Below are positions 1 through 6,272 of a stretch of 18,526 nt of DNA, piece after piece. The first letter of the stretch is position 1, and each line of letters starts with the position of its first letter. The notes beneath the pieces were generated by a model. That model was not told where the DNA came from. It saw only the letters and a program-made list of their open reading frames with translations, and did no database searches. Made by a program: the position numbers and the translations under genes. Origin of the DNA: an uncultured Prevotella sp. (GTDB lineage Bacteria; Bacteroidota; Bacteroidia; Bacteroidales; Bacteroidaceae); the NCBI GenBank assembly GCA_934202525.1, contig CAKPYB010000050.1, forward strand, positions 1 through 18,526, written 5' to 3'.

Positions 1-1094
1 ACGATATCGTTCTTCACACTAAGAACACAAGCCATAGCCTCTACTGCACCAGCAGCACCGAGGAGGTGACCAGTCATAGACTTGGTAGAACTGATGTTAA
101 GCTTATAAGCAGCATCACCGAAGACAGCCTTGATAGCCTTAGCCTCAGAAATATCACCTACGTGGGTAGATGTACCATGAACATTGATATAGTCAATATC
201 CTCTGGCTTCAGATTGGCATCAGCAAGTGCGCGCTCCATAACGAGCTTAGCACCGAGACCTTCTGGATGAGATGCTGTGATGTGATAAGCGTCGGCACTC
301 TCGCCCTCACCTACCATCTCAGCATAAATCTTCGCACCACGAGCCTTAGCGTGCTCAAGTTCCTCGAGAATCAAGCAACCTGCACCCTCGCCCATGATAA
401 ATCCATCACGGCTTGCGCTGAATGGACGTGAAGCATGCTCTGGGTCATCATTACGTGTTGACAATGCATGCATAGCATTGAAACCACCTACGCCACAAGC
501 GCAGATAGCAGCCTCGGCACCACCGCTAACGATGATGTTTGCCTTACCCAAACGAATCAGGTTGAAGGCATCAGCCAATGCATTGCTTGAAGAAGCACAT
601 GCAGATGTAGTGGTGTAGTTTGGTCCGTGGAATCCGAAGTGGATTGAAATCTGACCAGAAGCGATATCTGCAATCATCTTAGGGATGAAGAATGGGTTGA
701 ACTTAGGACCGTTCTCCTCGTGAGTAGCGAAGTACTTCACCTCATCCTCGAATGTCTTGATACCACCGATACCAACACCGAATACAACGCCAACGTTGTT
801 CAAATCTTCTGTTTCAAGATCAATGTTTGCATCCTTTACACCCTGCATAGCGGCAATCATAGCCAACTGGGTATAGCGGTCAAGCTTGCGAGCCTCCTTA
901 CGGTCAATCCAATCATTGACGTTCAGGTCTTTAACCTCGCAAGCGAACTTTGTCTTGAAATTAGTTGTATCGAAATGAGTAATAGGCGCAGCACCACTCT
1001 TACCAGCAAGAAGGTTCTCCCAAGTTTCCTCAGGAGTATTACCTACTGGAGTCACAGCACCAAGACCTGTTACTACAACTCTCTTTAATTCCAT
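1..1094 (-). CDS. fabF: 3-oxoacyl-[ACP] synthase II (FabF/KAS II), 3' end outside window
   Basis: Condensing enzyme of type II fatty acid synthesis: it extends acyl-ACP by two carbons from malonyl-ACP in the cytoplasm. Translating the minus strand from the ATG at 1092-1094 gives MELKRVVVTGLGAVTPVGN, the usual KAS II N-terminus. The catalytic cysteine lies in TSACASSS (Cys166, codon 597-599). The two active-site histidine motifs HGTST and STKSMTGHLLGAAG follow. The reading frame is open to base 1, so about 364 residues are visible and roughly the last 50 of a normal-length enzyme (about 415) are missing. acpP starts upstream and ends 22 bases before this ATG, so the two form an operon driven from the acpP promoter. 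The identification is very secure. Confidence 0.97.
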   Translation of the reverse strand, partial: MELKRVVVTGLGAVTPVGNTPEETWENLLAGKSGAAPITHFDTTNFKTKFACEVKDLNVNDWIDRKEARKLDRYTQLAMIAAMQGVKDANIDLETEDLNNVGVVFGVGIGGIKTFEDEVKYFATHEENGPKFNPFFIPKMIADIASGQISIHFGFHGPNYTTTSACASSSNALADAFNLIRLGKANIIVSGGAEAAICACGVGGFNAMHALSTRNDDPEHASRPFSASRDGFIMGEGAGCLILEELEHAKARGAKIYAEMVGEGESADAYHITASHPEGLGAKLVMERALADANLKPEDIDYINVHGTSTHVGDISEAKAIKAVFGDAAYKLNISSTKSMTGHLLGAAGAVEAMACVLSVKNDI

Positions 1095-1116
1095 TTAGTA
1101 TAATTTAGTTGCTAAA

Positions 1117-1353
1117 TTACTTAGCGTTCTCCTCAATGTAAGCGATAGCGTCACCTACAGTAGCAATCTTCTCAGCCTTATCGTCTGGGATAGAGATAGA
1201 GAACTCCTTCTCGAACTCCATGATCAACTCTACGGTATCCAAAGAGTCTGCACCAAGATCATTTGTGAAGCTTGCCTCTGGCTTAACTTCAGCTTCATCA
1301 ACACCGAGTTTATCAACGATAATTGCCTTTACTTTGCTTTCAATTTCTGACAT
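1117..1353 (-). CDS. acpP: acyl carrier protein
   Basis: Small acidic carrier that holds growing acyl chains on a phosphopantetheine arm for fatty acid synthesis and, in Gram-negative bacteria, for lipid A acylation. It has 78 residues, the normal length for the family. The phosphopantetheine attachment motif DSL is present (GADSLDTVE, Ser37), followed by the acidic helix II. The protein is rich in Asp and Glu, as expected. It lies directly upstream of fabF on the same strand with a 22-base gap, the conserved acpP-fabF pairing. A Bacteroidetes-type promoter is visible upstream (complement 1406-1413 with TTTG at 1434-1437), leaving a leader of about 45 bases. Confidence 0.98.
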   Translation of the reverse strand: MSEIESKVKAIIVDKLGVDEAEVKPEASFTNDLGADSLDTVELIMEFEKEFSISIPDDKAEKIATVGDAIAYIEENAK

Positions 1354-1405
1354 AATTGTAACTTTTAAAATGTTTATAAATAATTTCTAATTAAAAATCT
1401 GGGTG

Positions 1406-1437
1406 CAAAGGAACACTTTTTTTTTGAGATAAACAAA
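1406..1437 (-). promoter_or_regulatory. probable promoter of acpP-fabF
   Basis: Read on the minus strand, TTTG at 1434-1437 is followed after 20 bases by TTCCTTTG at 1413-1406. This is one base off the Bacteroidetes -7 consensus TAnnTTTG, with the usual spacing to the -33 TTTG. It lies about 55 bases upstream of the acpP start. It is a pattern match only; no transcription start data are available. Confidence 0.6.
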
Positions 1438-1516
1438 TATTTTGGCGAAAAAAGTGCATTTTGGTGCACAAACACCCCCTAATTGTGCATATTTTTAGCA
1501 ATTTTTCCGTTTTTTG

Positions 1517-1547
1517 TTGGTCGTTTCAGATTATTTTGTTACTTTTG
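1517..1547 (+). promoter_or_regulatory. probable promoter of the DUF4254 gene
   Basis: TACTTTTG at 1540-1547 is an exact match to the Bacteroidetes -7 consensus TAnnTTTG. A weak -33-like TTGG sits at 1517-1520, 19 bases upstream; an exact TTTG at 1513-1516 is 23 bases upstream. The start codon is 30 bases downstream of the -7 element. The 224-base gap 1354-1577 thus holds two divergent promoters, for acpP on the left and this gene on the right. Confidence 0.65.
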
Positions 1548-1577
1548 TGCGGTATTAATTAAACATTTAAATCCATT

Positions 1578-2180
1578 ATGACATTTACAGAAAAAGCCAA
1601 TAAGATATTTAATCAGGCGATAGCCGATTATCATATCAAAGATAACATTGATACACCAATCAATAATCCATACCAGGAAGGTAGTATTGAGAACCGCCTT
1701 TATCTGAAGTGCTGGATTGACACCGTACAGTGGCATTTTGAGGATATCATCCGTGATCCTCAAATAGACCCGGCTGAAGCACTCGTACTGAAGCGCAGAA
1801 TCGACAAGAGCAACCAGGACAGAACCGACCTCGTTGAGCAAATCGATACTTACTTCCGCGAAACATACAAAGACGTGAAGGTTCTGGATGATGCACGCAT
1901 CAACACAGAGAGTCCTGCATGGGCTGTTGACCGCCTGAGCATCCTCGCCCTCAAGATTTACCACATGAAGGAGCAGGTGGAACGTCCGGAAGCTTCGGCT
2001 GAGCACAAAGCAAAATGCCAAGCCAAACTTGATGTTCTCCTGGAACAGCAGGTAGACCTTTCTACAGCCATCGACCAACTCTTGGAAGATATCGAGGCTG
2101 GACGCAAATACATGAAGGTTTACCGACAGATGAAGATGTACAACGATCCTTCAACCAATCCTGTACTCTACAAGAAATAA
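1578..2180 (+). CDS. DUF4254 domain-containing protein
   Basis: A 200-residue cytoplasmic protein that fits the DUF4254 family (function unknown, common in Bacteroidetes) along its whole length. It begins MTFTEKANKIFNQAI, has the motif YLKCWIDTVQWHFED near residues 42-56, and is otherwise predicted to be mostly helical and charged, including the DxARINTESPAWAVDRLSIL stretch near residues 105-123. There is no signal peptide or membrane segment. The ATG is 30 bases after a clear -7 element and no upstream in-frame start is needed. The next gene on the strand is a GT9 glycosyltransferase. DUF4254 genes are often seen next to such enzymes, which hints at a link to LPS core assembly, but no activity can be read from the sequence. 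Confidence 0.85.
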   Translation: MTFTEKANKIFNQAIADYHIKDNIDTPINNPYQEGSIENRLYLKCWIDTVQWHFEDIIRDPQIDPAEALVLKRRIDKSNQDRTDLVEQIDTYFRETYKDVKVLDDARINTESPAWAVDRLSILALKIYHMKEQVERPEASAEHKAKCQAKLDVLLEQQVDLSTAIDQLLEDIEAGRKYMKVYRQMKMYNDPSTNPVLYKK

Positions 2181-2192
2181 AAAAACAGAATA

Positions 2193-2242
2193 GGAGAGCG
2201 CATATACCTTATTATATAATAAGAGATATGGCTCTCTTTTTT
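2193..2242 (+). terminator. long hairpin with T-tract after the DUF4254 gene
   Basis: GAGAGC (2194-2199) pairs with GCTCTC (2231-2236). After a one-base bulge, CATAT (2201-2205) pairs with ATATG (2226-2230), and a perfect AT palindrome (2209-2222) closes the top. Six Ts follow at 2237-2242. This is a good intrinsic terminator, 13 bases past the stop codon. Because it stands 33 bases before the GT9 gene and no clear promoter lies between, it may act as a partial terminator that sets the ratio of the two genes. Confidence 0.75.
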
Positions 2243-2274
2243 CACCTTATAAAATATATAGAAGAAAAAAAACG

Positions 2275-3360
2275 ATGAAAACTGAGCATATCCTGGTTAT
2301 TAGATTTTCTGCCATGGGCGATGTAGCCATGACCGTACCTGTAATTCTATCTTTGGCTAAACAATATCCGAAAGTAAGAATTACTGTGCTCAGTCGTCCA
2401 TTTGCCCGTCCTTTCTTTGAAGACTTAGCTCCTAACGTCGGTTTCATGGAAGCTGACATCAAGGGAGAATATAAAGGTGTTACAGGACTCAATGCTCTCT
2501 ATCGCCGATTGATAGCCAAACAGTTTACGGCAATTGCCGACTTGCATAGCGTGCTGCGTTCCGATTATCTACGTATGCGCTTCAACCTGGATAACTTCAA
2601 GGTTGCTCATATCGACAAACATCGCAAGGGAAAACGCAAACTGGTAGCTTCCTGTGGCAAAAAACTGGTACAGCAACCTACATCGTTCCAAAACTATGCC
2701 GATGTTTTTGCACAACTTGGATATCCTATCCACATGGATTTCACATCTATCTATGGAGATGGAAAACAAGGAAATTTGAGCATCTTACCACAGGAGGTAT
2801 TCGGAGTAGGAGAGAATGCTATCTCTCTAGAAGACAAGCACATAACAGAGCCATGGATCGGTATTGCTCCCTTCGCTGCACACGAAGGAAAAATATATCC
2901 GATACAACTGATGGAAAAAGTTATCCAGCGACTTATCCACAATCATCCACACGCTCACATTTTCCTTTTCGGTGGAGGAAAAGACGAAACGCCAGTAATG
3001 AACGATTGGGCTGAGAAATATCCACAGGTCATTAATGCTTCTTCTCACCTTCATGGACTGAAACAGGAACTCGTCCTGATGAGTCATCTACATGTTATGG
3101 TGAGCATGGATAGTGCCAACATGCACCTGGCATCGCTTGTCAACACCCCTGTAGTAAGCATCTGGGGAGCTACCCATCCATACGCAGGTTTCATGGGCTG
3201 GCATCAGGATCCTGCCAATGCCGTACAGCTTGATTTACCTTGCCGCCCTTGCAGCATCTATGGTAACAAGCCTTGCGCCAGGGGAGACTTCGCATGTATG
3301 AAGAATATCTCTCCAGAACTGGTAATAGAAAAAATAGACTCTGTTTTGAATAAAAAATAG
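2275..3360 (+). CDS. GT9-family glycosyltransferase (heptosyltransferase-like)
   Basis: A 361-residue GT-B enzyme of family GT9, the family of LPS core heptosyltransferases (WaaC/WaaF/WaaQ), which transfer a sugar from an ADP- or similar nucleotide donor at the cytoplasmic face. The N-terminal motif RFSAMGDVAMTVPVI (10-24) is the family's acceptor-domain glycine loop. The C-terminal half has FLFGGGKDE (230-238) and the donor-site stretch SMDSANMHLASLVNTPVV (277-294) followed by WGATHP. A four-cysteine segment near the end (Cys323, 326, 334, 341) is common in Bacteroidetes members. It follows the DUF4254 gene, with a hairpin between them, and is followed by its own terminator. The exact acceptor cannot be told from sequence. 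Confidence 0.93.
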   Translation: MKTEHILVIRFSAMGDVAMTVPVILSLAKQYPKVRITVLSRPFARPFFEDLAPNVGFMEADIKGEYKGVTGLNALYRRLIAKQFTAIADLHSVLRSDYLRMRFNLDNFKVAHIDKHRKGKRKLVASCGKKLVQQPTSFQNYADVFAQLGYPIHMDFTSIYGDGKQGNLSILPQEVFGVGENAISLEDKHITEPWIGIAPFAAHEGKIYPIQLMEKVIQRLIHNHPHAHIFLFGGGKDETPVMNDWAEKYPQVINASSHLHGLKQELVLMSHLHVMVSMDSANMHLASLVNTPVVSIWGATHPYAGFMGWHQDPANAVQLDLPCRPCSIYGNKPCARGDFACMKNISPELVIEKIDSVLNKK

Positions 3361-3480
3361 AGAATCAGAACTCCTATATATAATAAGGTATAAGAAAACC
3401 ATATATAAATAGGTATAGAAAACAAAAAAACAGATGAGAATCCTATAACCAAAAACAACCATATAAATAACTCAGAGCAG

Positions 3481-3516
3481 AGAGCAGAATATCCTGATGG
3501 ATTTCTGCTCTTTTTT
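3481..3516 (+). terminator. intrinsic terminator after the GT9 gene
   Basis: AGAGCAGAA (3481-3489) pairs perfectly with TTCTGCTCT (3503-3511) around a 13-base loop, followed by a T run to 3516. It lies about 120 bases past the GT9 stop codon. The 120 bases between are AT-rich, with a loose direct repeat (3374-3399 and 3400-3423) and no ORF of note. Confidence 0.85.
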
Positions 3517-3517
3517 G

Positions 3518-3846
3518 TTTTCCACAAAAGCGTGGATAAGTGTACGGAAAACCTCAACAATAACTTTTTAATAAGTATGTAAATATCCACACATACCTAT
3601 CCCAAACCCATGAAAAGAGGATATCCACATAGATATTATAAAGTTTTTAGAAACTTTTTCGCAGTTTTTGACCGAAAAAAGATATAAACTTATTAACTTT
3701 GCACCGAATTGGGGAAATGTTGATAAAGCGGTTAACGCATTAAGAGCCAAGAAAAAGATTTCAAAGGTCTCTGCGAATAACCTGGAATAAGACTTGGATA
3801 ACGAAATACGCAAGTTTTTATGCAGAATGTTATCCACTTATCCACT
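3518..3846. other. cluster of DnaA-box-like sites; candidate replication origin or DnaA-regulated region
   Basis: Seven 9-mers differ by one base from TTATCCACA within 329 bases. Plus strand: TTTTCCACA 3518-3526, ATATCCACA 3583-3591 and 3621-3629, and TTATCCACT 3830-3838 and 3838-3846 (sharing one T). Minus strand: TTATCCACG 3531-3539 and TTATCAACA 3718-3726. A weaker one (TTATCCAAG) is at 3793-3801 on the minus strand. AT-rich tracts lie between them, for example 3559-3586 and 3630-3658. No gene occupies 3361-3900. The adjacent GT9 gene carries an exact box at 2933-2941 and one-mismatch boxes at 2726-2734, 2943-2951 and 3018-3026. That this is oriC is inference; DnaA control of nadA is the main alternative. 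Confidence 0.5.
3667..3701 (+). promoter_or_regulatory. possible promoter of nadA
   Basis: TAACTTTG at 3694-3701 matches the Bacteroidetes -7 consensus exactly. A TTTG at 3667-3670 is 23 bases upstream, slightly farther than the usual 19-21. If used, the nadA leader is about 190 bases and contains DnaA-box-like sites at 3718-3726 and 3830-3846. Confidence 0.5.
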
Positions 3847-3900
3847 GCATATCATCATCTCTATATTTTCTTTTTAAAAAATAAAAATAAGAAATATAAT

Positions 3901-4902
3901 ATGAATGTTATGGTGAAAAAAGAATGGATTGAGAAAGGATACGTTGACGAACCTGTTGACGAAGCCTTGGACTTGAAAGCTGAAATCAGAAAGCTTTGCA
4001 AGGAGAAAGATGCTATTATCCTCGCCCACTACTATACGGTAGGTGAGATTCAGGACATCGCTGACTTCGTGGGCGACTCTCTGGCTTTGGCTCGTAAAGC
4101 TGCTGAAACCGATGCCCAGGTAATGGTTATGTGTGGCGTGCACTTCATGGCTGAGACATGCAAACTCTTGAGTCCTGACAAAACCGTGATCTGTCCTGAC
4201 TTGAATGCAGGTTGCTCGCTTGCTGACAGCTGCAAGGCAGAGGATTTGAAAAAATACAAGGAAGAGCATTCAGGATATAAGGTTGTGAGTTATGTAAACA
4301 CCACGGCTGCAGTGAAGGCGCTGACTGATTGTGTAGTGACAAGCGGTAATGCCAAGAAGGTGATTGACAGTTTCCCACAGGACGAAAAAATCATCTTTGG
4401 TCCAGACTATAATCTCGGTAACTATATAAACAGCGTTACAGGCCGCAATATGTTGCTTTGGAACGGTGGTTGCCATGTACATGAGAAATTCTCTGTAGAG
4501 GCTATAGTTAAACTGAAGCAGAAGCGTCCTGAGGCTGTTGTGATGGCTCACTTGGAGTGTAAGGCGCCAGTACTTGCTGTAGCCGATGTAAAGGGCTCTA
4601 CAGCCACCATGTTGCATTATGCCCAAGAGCATCCTGAAATCAAGGAGTATATTATCGCTACAGAGGCTGGTATCCTGCATGAACTGGAGCGTAATTGTCC
4701 TAACGTAATTTTCTATCCCGTACCTCCAGAGGTAAGCGAGGGTGGAGTAGGTTGCAGCTGCAACGAGTGTGAGTATATGAAGATGAATACGCTCAAGAAG
4801 ATATACAATGCATTGAAATTTGGTTGGCCAACAGTTGAAGTGGCTCCTGAAATAGCGAAAAAAGCGGTCAAACCAATAGAAAAGATGTTGTCACTATCGT
4901 AG
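3901..4902 (+). CDS. nadA: quinolinate synthase (NadA)
   Basis: [4Fe-4S] enzyme that condenses iminoaspartate with dihydroxyacetone phosphate to quinolinate, the second step of de novo NAD synthesis from aspartate. With the start at 3901 it has 333 residues, a normal length. Family motifs are in order: ILAHYYTVGEIQDIADFVGDSLALAR (40-65), CGVHFMAETCKLLSP (78-92), FGPDYNLGNYI (166-176), MAHLECKAPV (215-224) and GCSCNECEYMKMNTL near 284-298; conserved cysteines in these motifs supply the cluster ligands. The frame stays open upstream to an ATG at 3820, but those 27 extra residues resemble no NadA and overlap the DnaA-box-like repeats, so 3901 (or the ATG at 3910) is preferred. No nadB or nadC lies beside it; it appears to be a single-gene unit. 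Confidence 0.96.
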   Translation: MNVMVKKEWIEKGYVDEPVDEALDLKAEIRKLCKEKDAIILAHYYTVGEIQDIADFVGDSLALARKAAETDAQVMVMCGVHFMAETCKLLSPDKTVICPDLNAGCSLADSCKAEDLKKYKEEHSGYKVVSYVNTTAAVKALTDCVVTSGNAKKVIDSFPQDEKIIFGPDYNLGNYINSVTGRNMLLWNGGCHVHEKFSVEAIVKLKQKRPEAVVMAHLECKAPVLAVADVKGSTATMLHYAQEHPEIKEYIIATEAGILHELERNCPNVIFYPVPPEVSEGGVGCSCNECEYMKMNTLKKIYNALKFGWPTVEVAPEIAKKAVKPIEKMLSLS

Positions 4903-5016
4903 AATAATGTGGCAAAAATTATAAGATTGGTGGTAAAAATTGTTTTTTATGGGTGAAAAATCATATTTCGCTACCATAAAATGTATAATTTACGACTTTA
5001 TAGACAAAAATCGTCG

Positions 5017-5024
5017 TATCTTTG
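5017..5024 (+). promoter_or_regulatory. promoter -7 element for the small RNA candidate, with inverted repeat
   Basis: TATCTTTG at 5017-5024 is an exact TAnnTTTG match; no good TTTG is seen at -33. An inverted repeat, TACGAC (4991-4996) and GTCGTA (5013-5018), straddles the region between -33 and -7 with centres 22 bases apart, as expected for an operator bound on one face of the helix. The repeat is short and the operator role is a guess. Confidence 0.6.
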
Positions 5025-5030
5025 CATCAG

Positions 5031-5152
5031 TTAAAACAAACGGACGTTGTGAAACGTCATTTCATCATCTTTTACTTATACAAATAATATTAGAAAATTT
5101 AATCTAATTATAAAGATAGAGCGTTCAAGTGATTTGAATGCTCTATTTTTGT
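5031..5152 (+). ncRNA. candidate free-standing small RNA (about 120 nt)
   Basis: This stretch lies between an exact -7 element (5017-5024) and a strong intrinsic terminator (5116-5150). The next plus-strand gene is over 1 kb away, beyond an opposing gene. Near the 5' end GACGTT (5043-5048) and AACGTC (5053-5058) form a perfect 6-bp stem closed by a GTGA (GNRA) tetraloop. The middle, about 5059-5112, is AT-rich and mostly unpaired, a shape typical of regulatory sRNAs that base-pair with mRNAs. The only ATG is inside the terminator. A 12-codon GTG ORF (5049-5087) exists but would start within the tetraloop, so it is doubtful. I do not recognise an RNA family; it is not the length or shape of 6S RNA, tmRNA or SRP RNA. 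Confidence 0.55.
5116..5150 (+). terminator. strong intrinsic terminator of the small RNA candidate
   Basis: A 13-bp stem (5116-5128 with 5134-5146, one G-U pair) closes a 5-base loop GTGAT and runs straight into five Ts (5146-5150). The stem could also serve the minus-strand GT2 gene ending at 5223, but the T-tract on that side is weak. Confidence 0.85.
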
Positions 5153-5222
5153 TTATATAGGATTTTCTCTTATTCCTCTGTATGCTTATCCGGATGGGAG
5201 AAATCTTTATGCCTTCATTCAT

Positions 5223-6194
5223 TTATTTTTTGATAAGAAAGAGAAGTGCAATTCGTCCTACGTATGTACCTATCATCTTTCTGAACATCATATATTTCTT
5301 GGTATATTCTTTGTTCGGAAGAGGATATAATCCGTGTTTCCTTAATTCTCTGATGGCATGATTCAAGGATATCAATGAATGCTTCAAACGGATATTGTTA
5401 ACCAGATAATCCATCGAGAGCTGGGCTATACGGCGGTTGAGTGCCTGGCGCTCTGCTACAGGAACCGTATCGAGCAACTTCTGAAGATGTAGAATCACCT
5501 CCAGTTTATTGTCCATGTGGATATCTATCTTATCCTTATTTTCTAATTCACCAGGTGCGTATTTGTCCACTCTATTATAATAAGGTGAGGTCTGAGTCTT
5601 GAATATTCGTTCTGCCCGTAAGAAGAGTTGTGGTGTAAATTCCTCGTCCTCGCCAAAACTGATGTTTGGTGAGAACAGCAGGCTACCCACAATGGCGCGG
5701 CGGAATATATAGGAACAGGCTGAGCCTAAAAGGGTATTGTTGTTGAGGTATTCTGTGCCGCTGATTGGGGTAGGGAGTTCGTAAGATGGTTCTCCTGTAT
5801 CATCCTTGCTGAAACAGAAGGTAACGATGTCCGGTTCGTGAAATCTCACAATGTCAAGGCAATGTTCGTAGGTTGGCTGAAGAAGATAATCATCTCCTTC
5901 TATAAACTGGATGTATTTTCCTTTAGCTAAGTACATGCCATAGTTGCGTGCCATACTGCTGCCTAAGCCGGGTAATCTTAAATAGAGCAGGTTATCCAGC
6001 AATTCTTTTATCTGGCTGGCTACCAATTCATCGCTACCATCGTCAACGAGAATTATTTCCCTCTCTTTGGCATTGAGCGAAAGCTGAAGGATACTATTGA
6101 TGCATTCTACAAGATACTCCTTCTGATGATTGCTTGTAGTAATGATGAAACTCACCAATGGTGAAGATAGCTCTGATATTAATTCTTTCTGCAT
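5223..6194 (-). CDS. GT2-family glycosyltransferase
   Basis: A 323-residue GT-A fold enzyme of family GT2, expected to add a sugar from a nucleotide-sugar to a lipid-linked glycan at the inner face of the membrane. The N-terminal strand VSFIITTSNHQ (14-24), nucleotide-binding ILVDDGS (48-54), MARNYGMYLAKGKYIQFIEGDDYL (81-104), whose GDD takes the place of the metal-binding DxD, and FGEDEEFTPQLFLRA further on are the usual GT2 landmarks. The C-terminus has a short hydrophobic stretch ending in LIKK. It is monocistronic on the minus strand and diverges from the GT8 gene. A TATCTTTG element lies 23 bases upstream of the ATG. The sugar and acceptor cannot be deduced. Confidence 0.92.
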   Translation of the reverse strand: MQKELISELSSPLVSFIITTSNHQKEYLVECINSILQLSLNAKEREIILVDDGSDELVASQIKELLDNLLYLRLPGLGSSMARNYGMYLAKGKYIQFIEGDDYLLQPTYEHCLDIVRFHEPDIVTFCFSKDDTGEPSYELPTPISGTEYLNNNTLLGSACSYIFRRAIVGSLLFSPNISFGEDEEFTPQLFLRAERIFKTQTSPYYNRVDKYAPGELENKDKIDIHMDNKLEVILHLQKLLDTVPVAERQALNRRIAQLSMDYLVNNIRLKHSLISLNHAIRELRKHGLYPLPNKEYTKKYMMFRKMIGTYVGRIALLFLIKK

Positions 6195-6216
6195 AAGTTA
6201 TTCTTTTTTATGACTG

Positions 6217-6224
6217 CAAAGATA
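6217..6224 (-). promoter_or_regulatory. promoter -7 element of the GT2 gene
   Basis: On the minus strand 6224-6217 reads TATCTTTG, an exact TAnnTTTG match, placed 22 bases before the ATG at 6194. No good -33 TTTG is seen. It overlaps the plus-strand ATG at 6210, which is one reason to reject that as the start of the GT8 gene. Confidence 0.6.
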
Positions 6225-6272
6225 ATAAAAAGATTTAATTTACGTATTAATAGTAGTACAAAAAACATAAAA

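Noticed and set aside
66..1088. Plus-strand ORFs of 74-122 codons opposite fabF
   Set aside because: They are antisense to a gene with intact catalytic motifs and encode no recognisable domain.
1539..2078. 179-codon minus-strand ORF opposite the DUF4254 gene
   Set aside because: It is a shadow of a family-matching gene that has its own exact promoter element.
3374..3423. Loose direct repeat in the AT-rich stretch after the GT9 gene, considered as a CRISPR or tandem array
   Set aside because: Only two imperfect copies with no spacers; more likely simple AT-rich sequence.
3820..3900. Upstream ATG extending nadA by 27 residues
   Set aside because: The extra residues do not resemble NadA and are encoded by the tandem TTATCCACT repeats and AT-rich leader.
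6210..6272. Upstream ATG extending the GT8 gene by 21 residues
   Set aside because: It overlaps the -7 element of the divergent GT2 gene, and the family fold begins at MEIVCSTDSKY.
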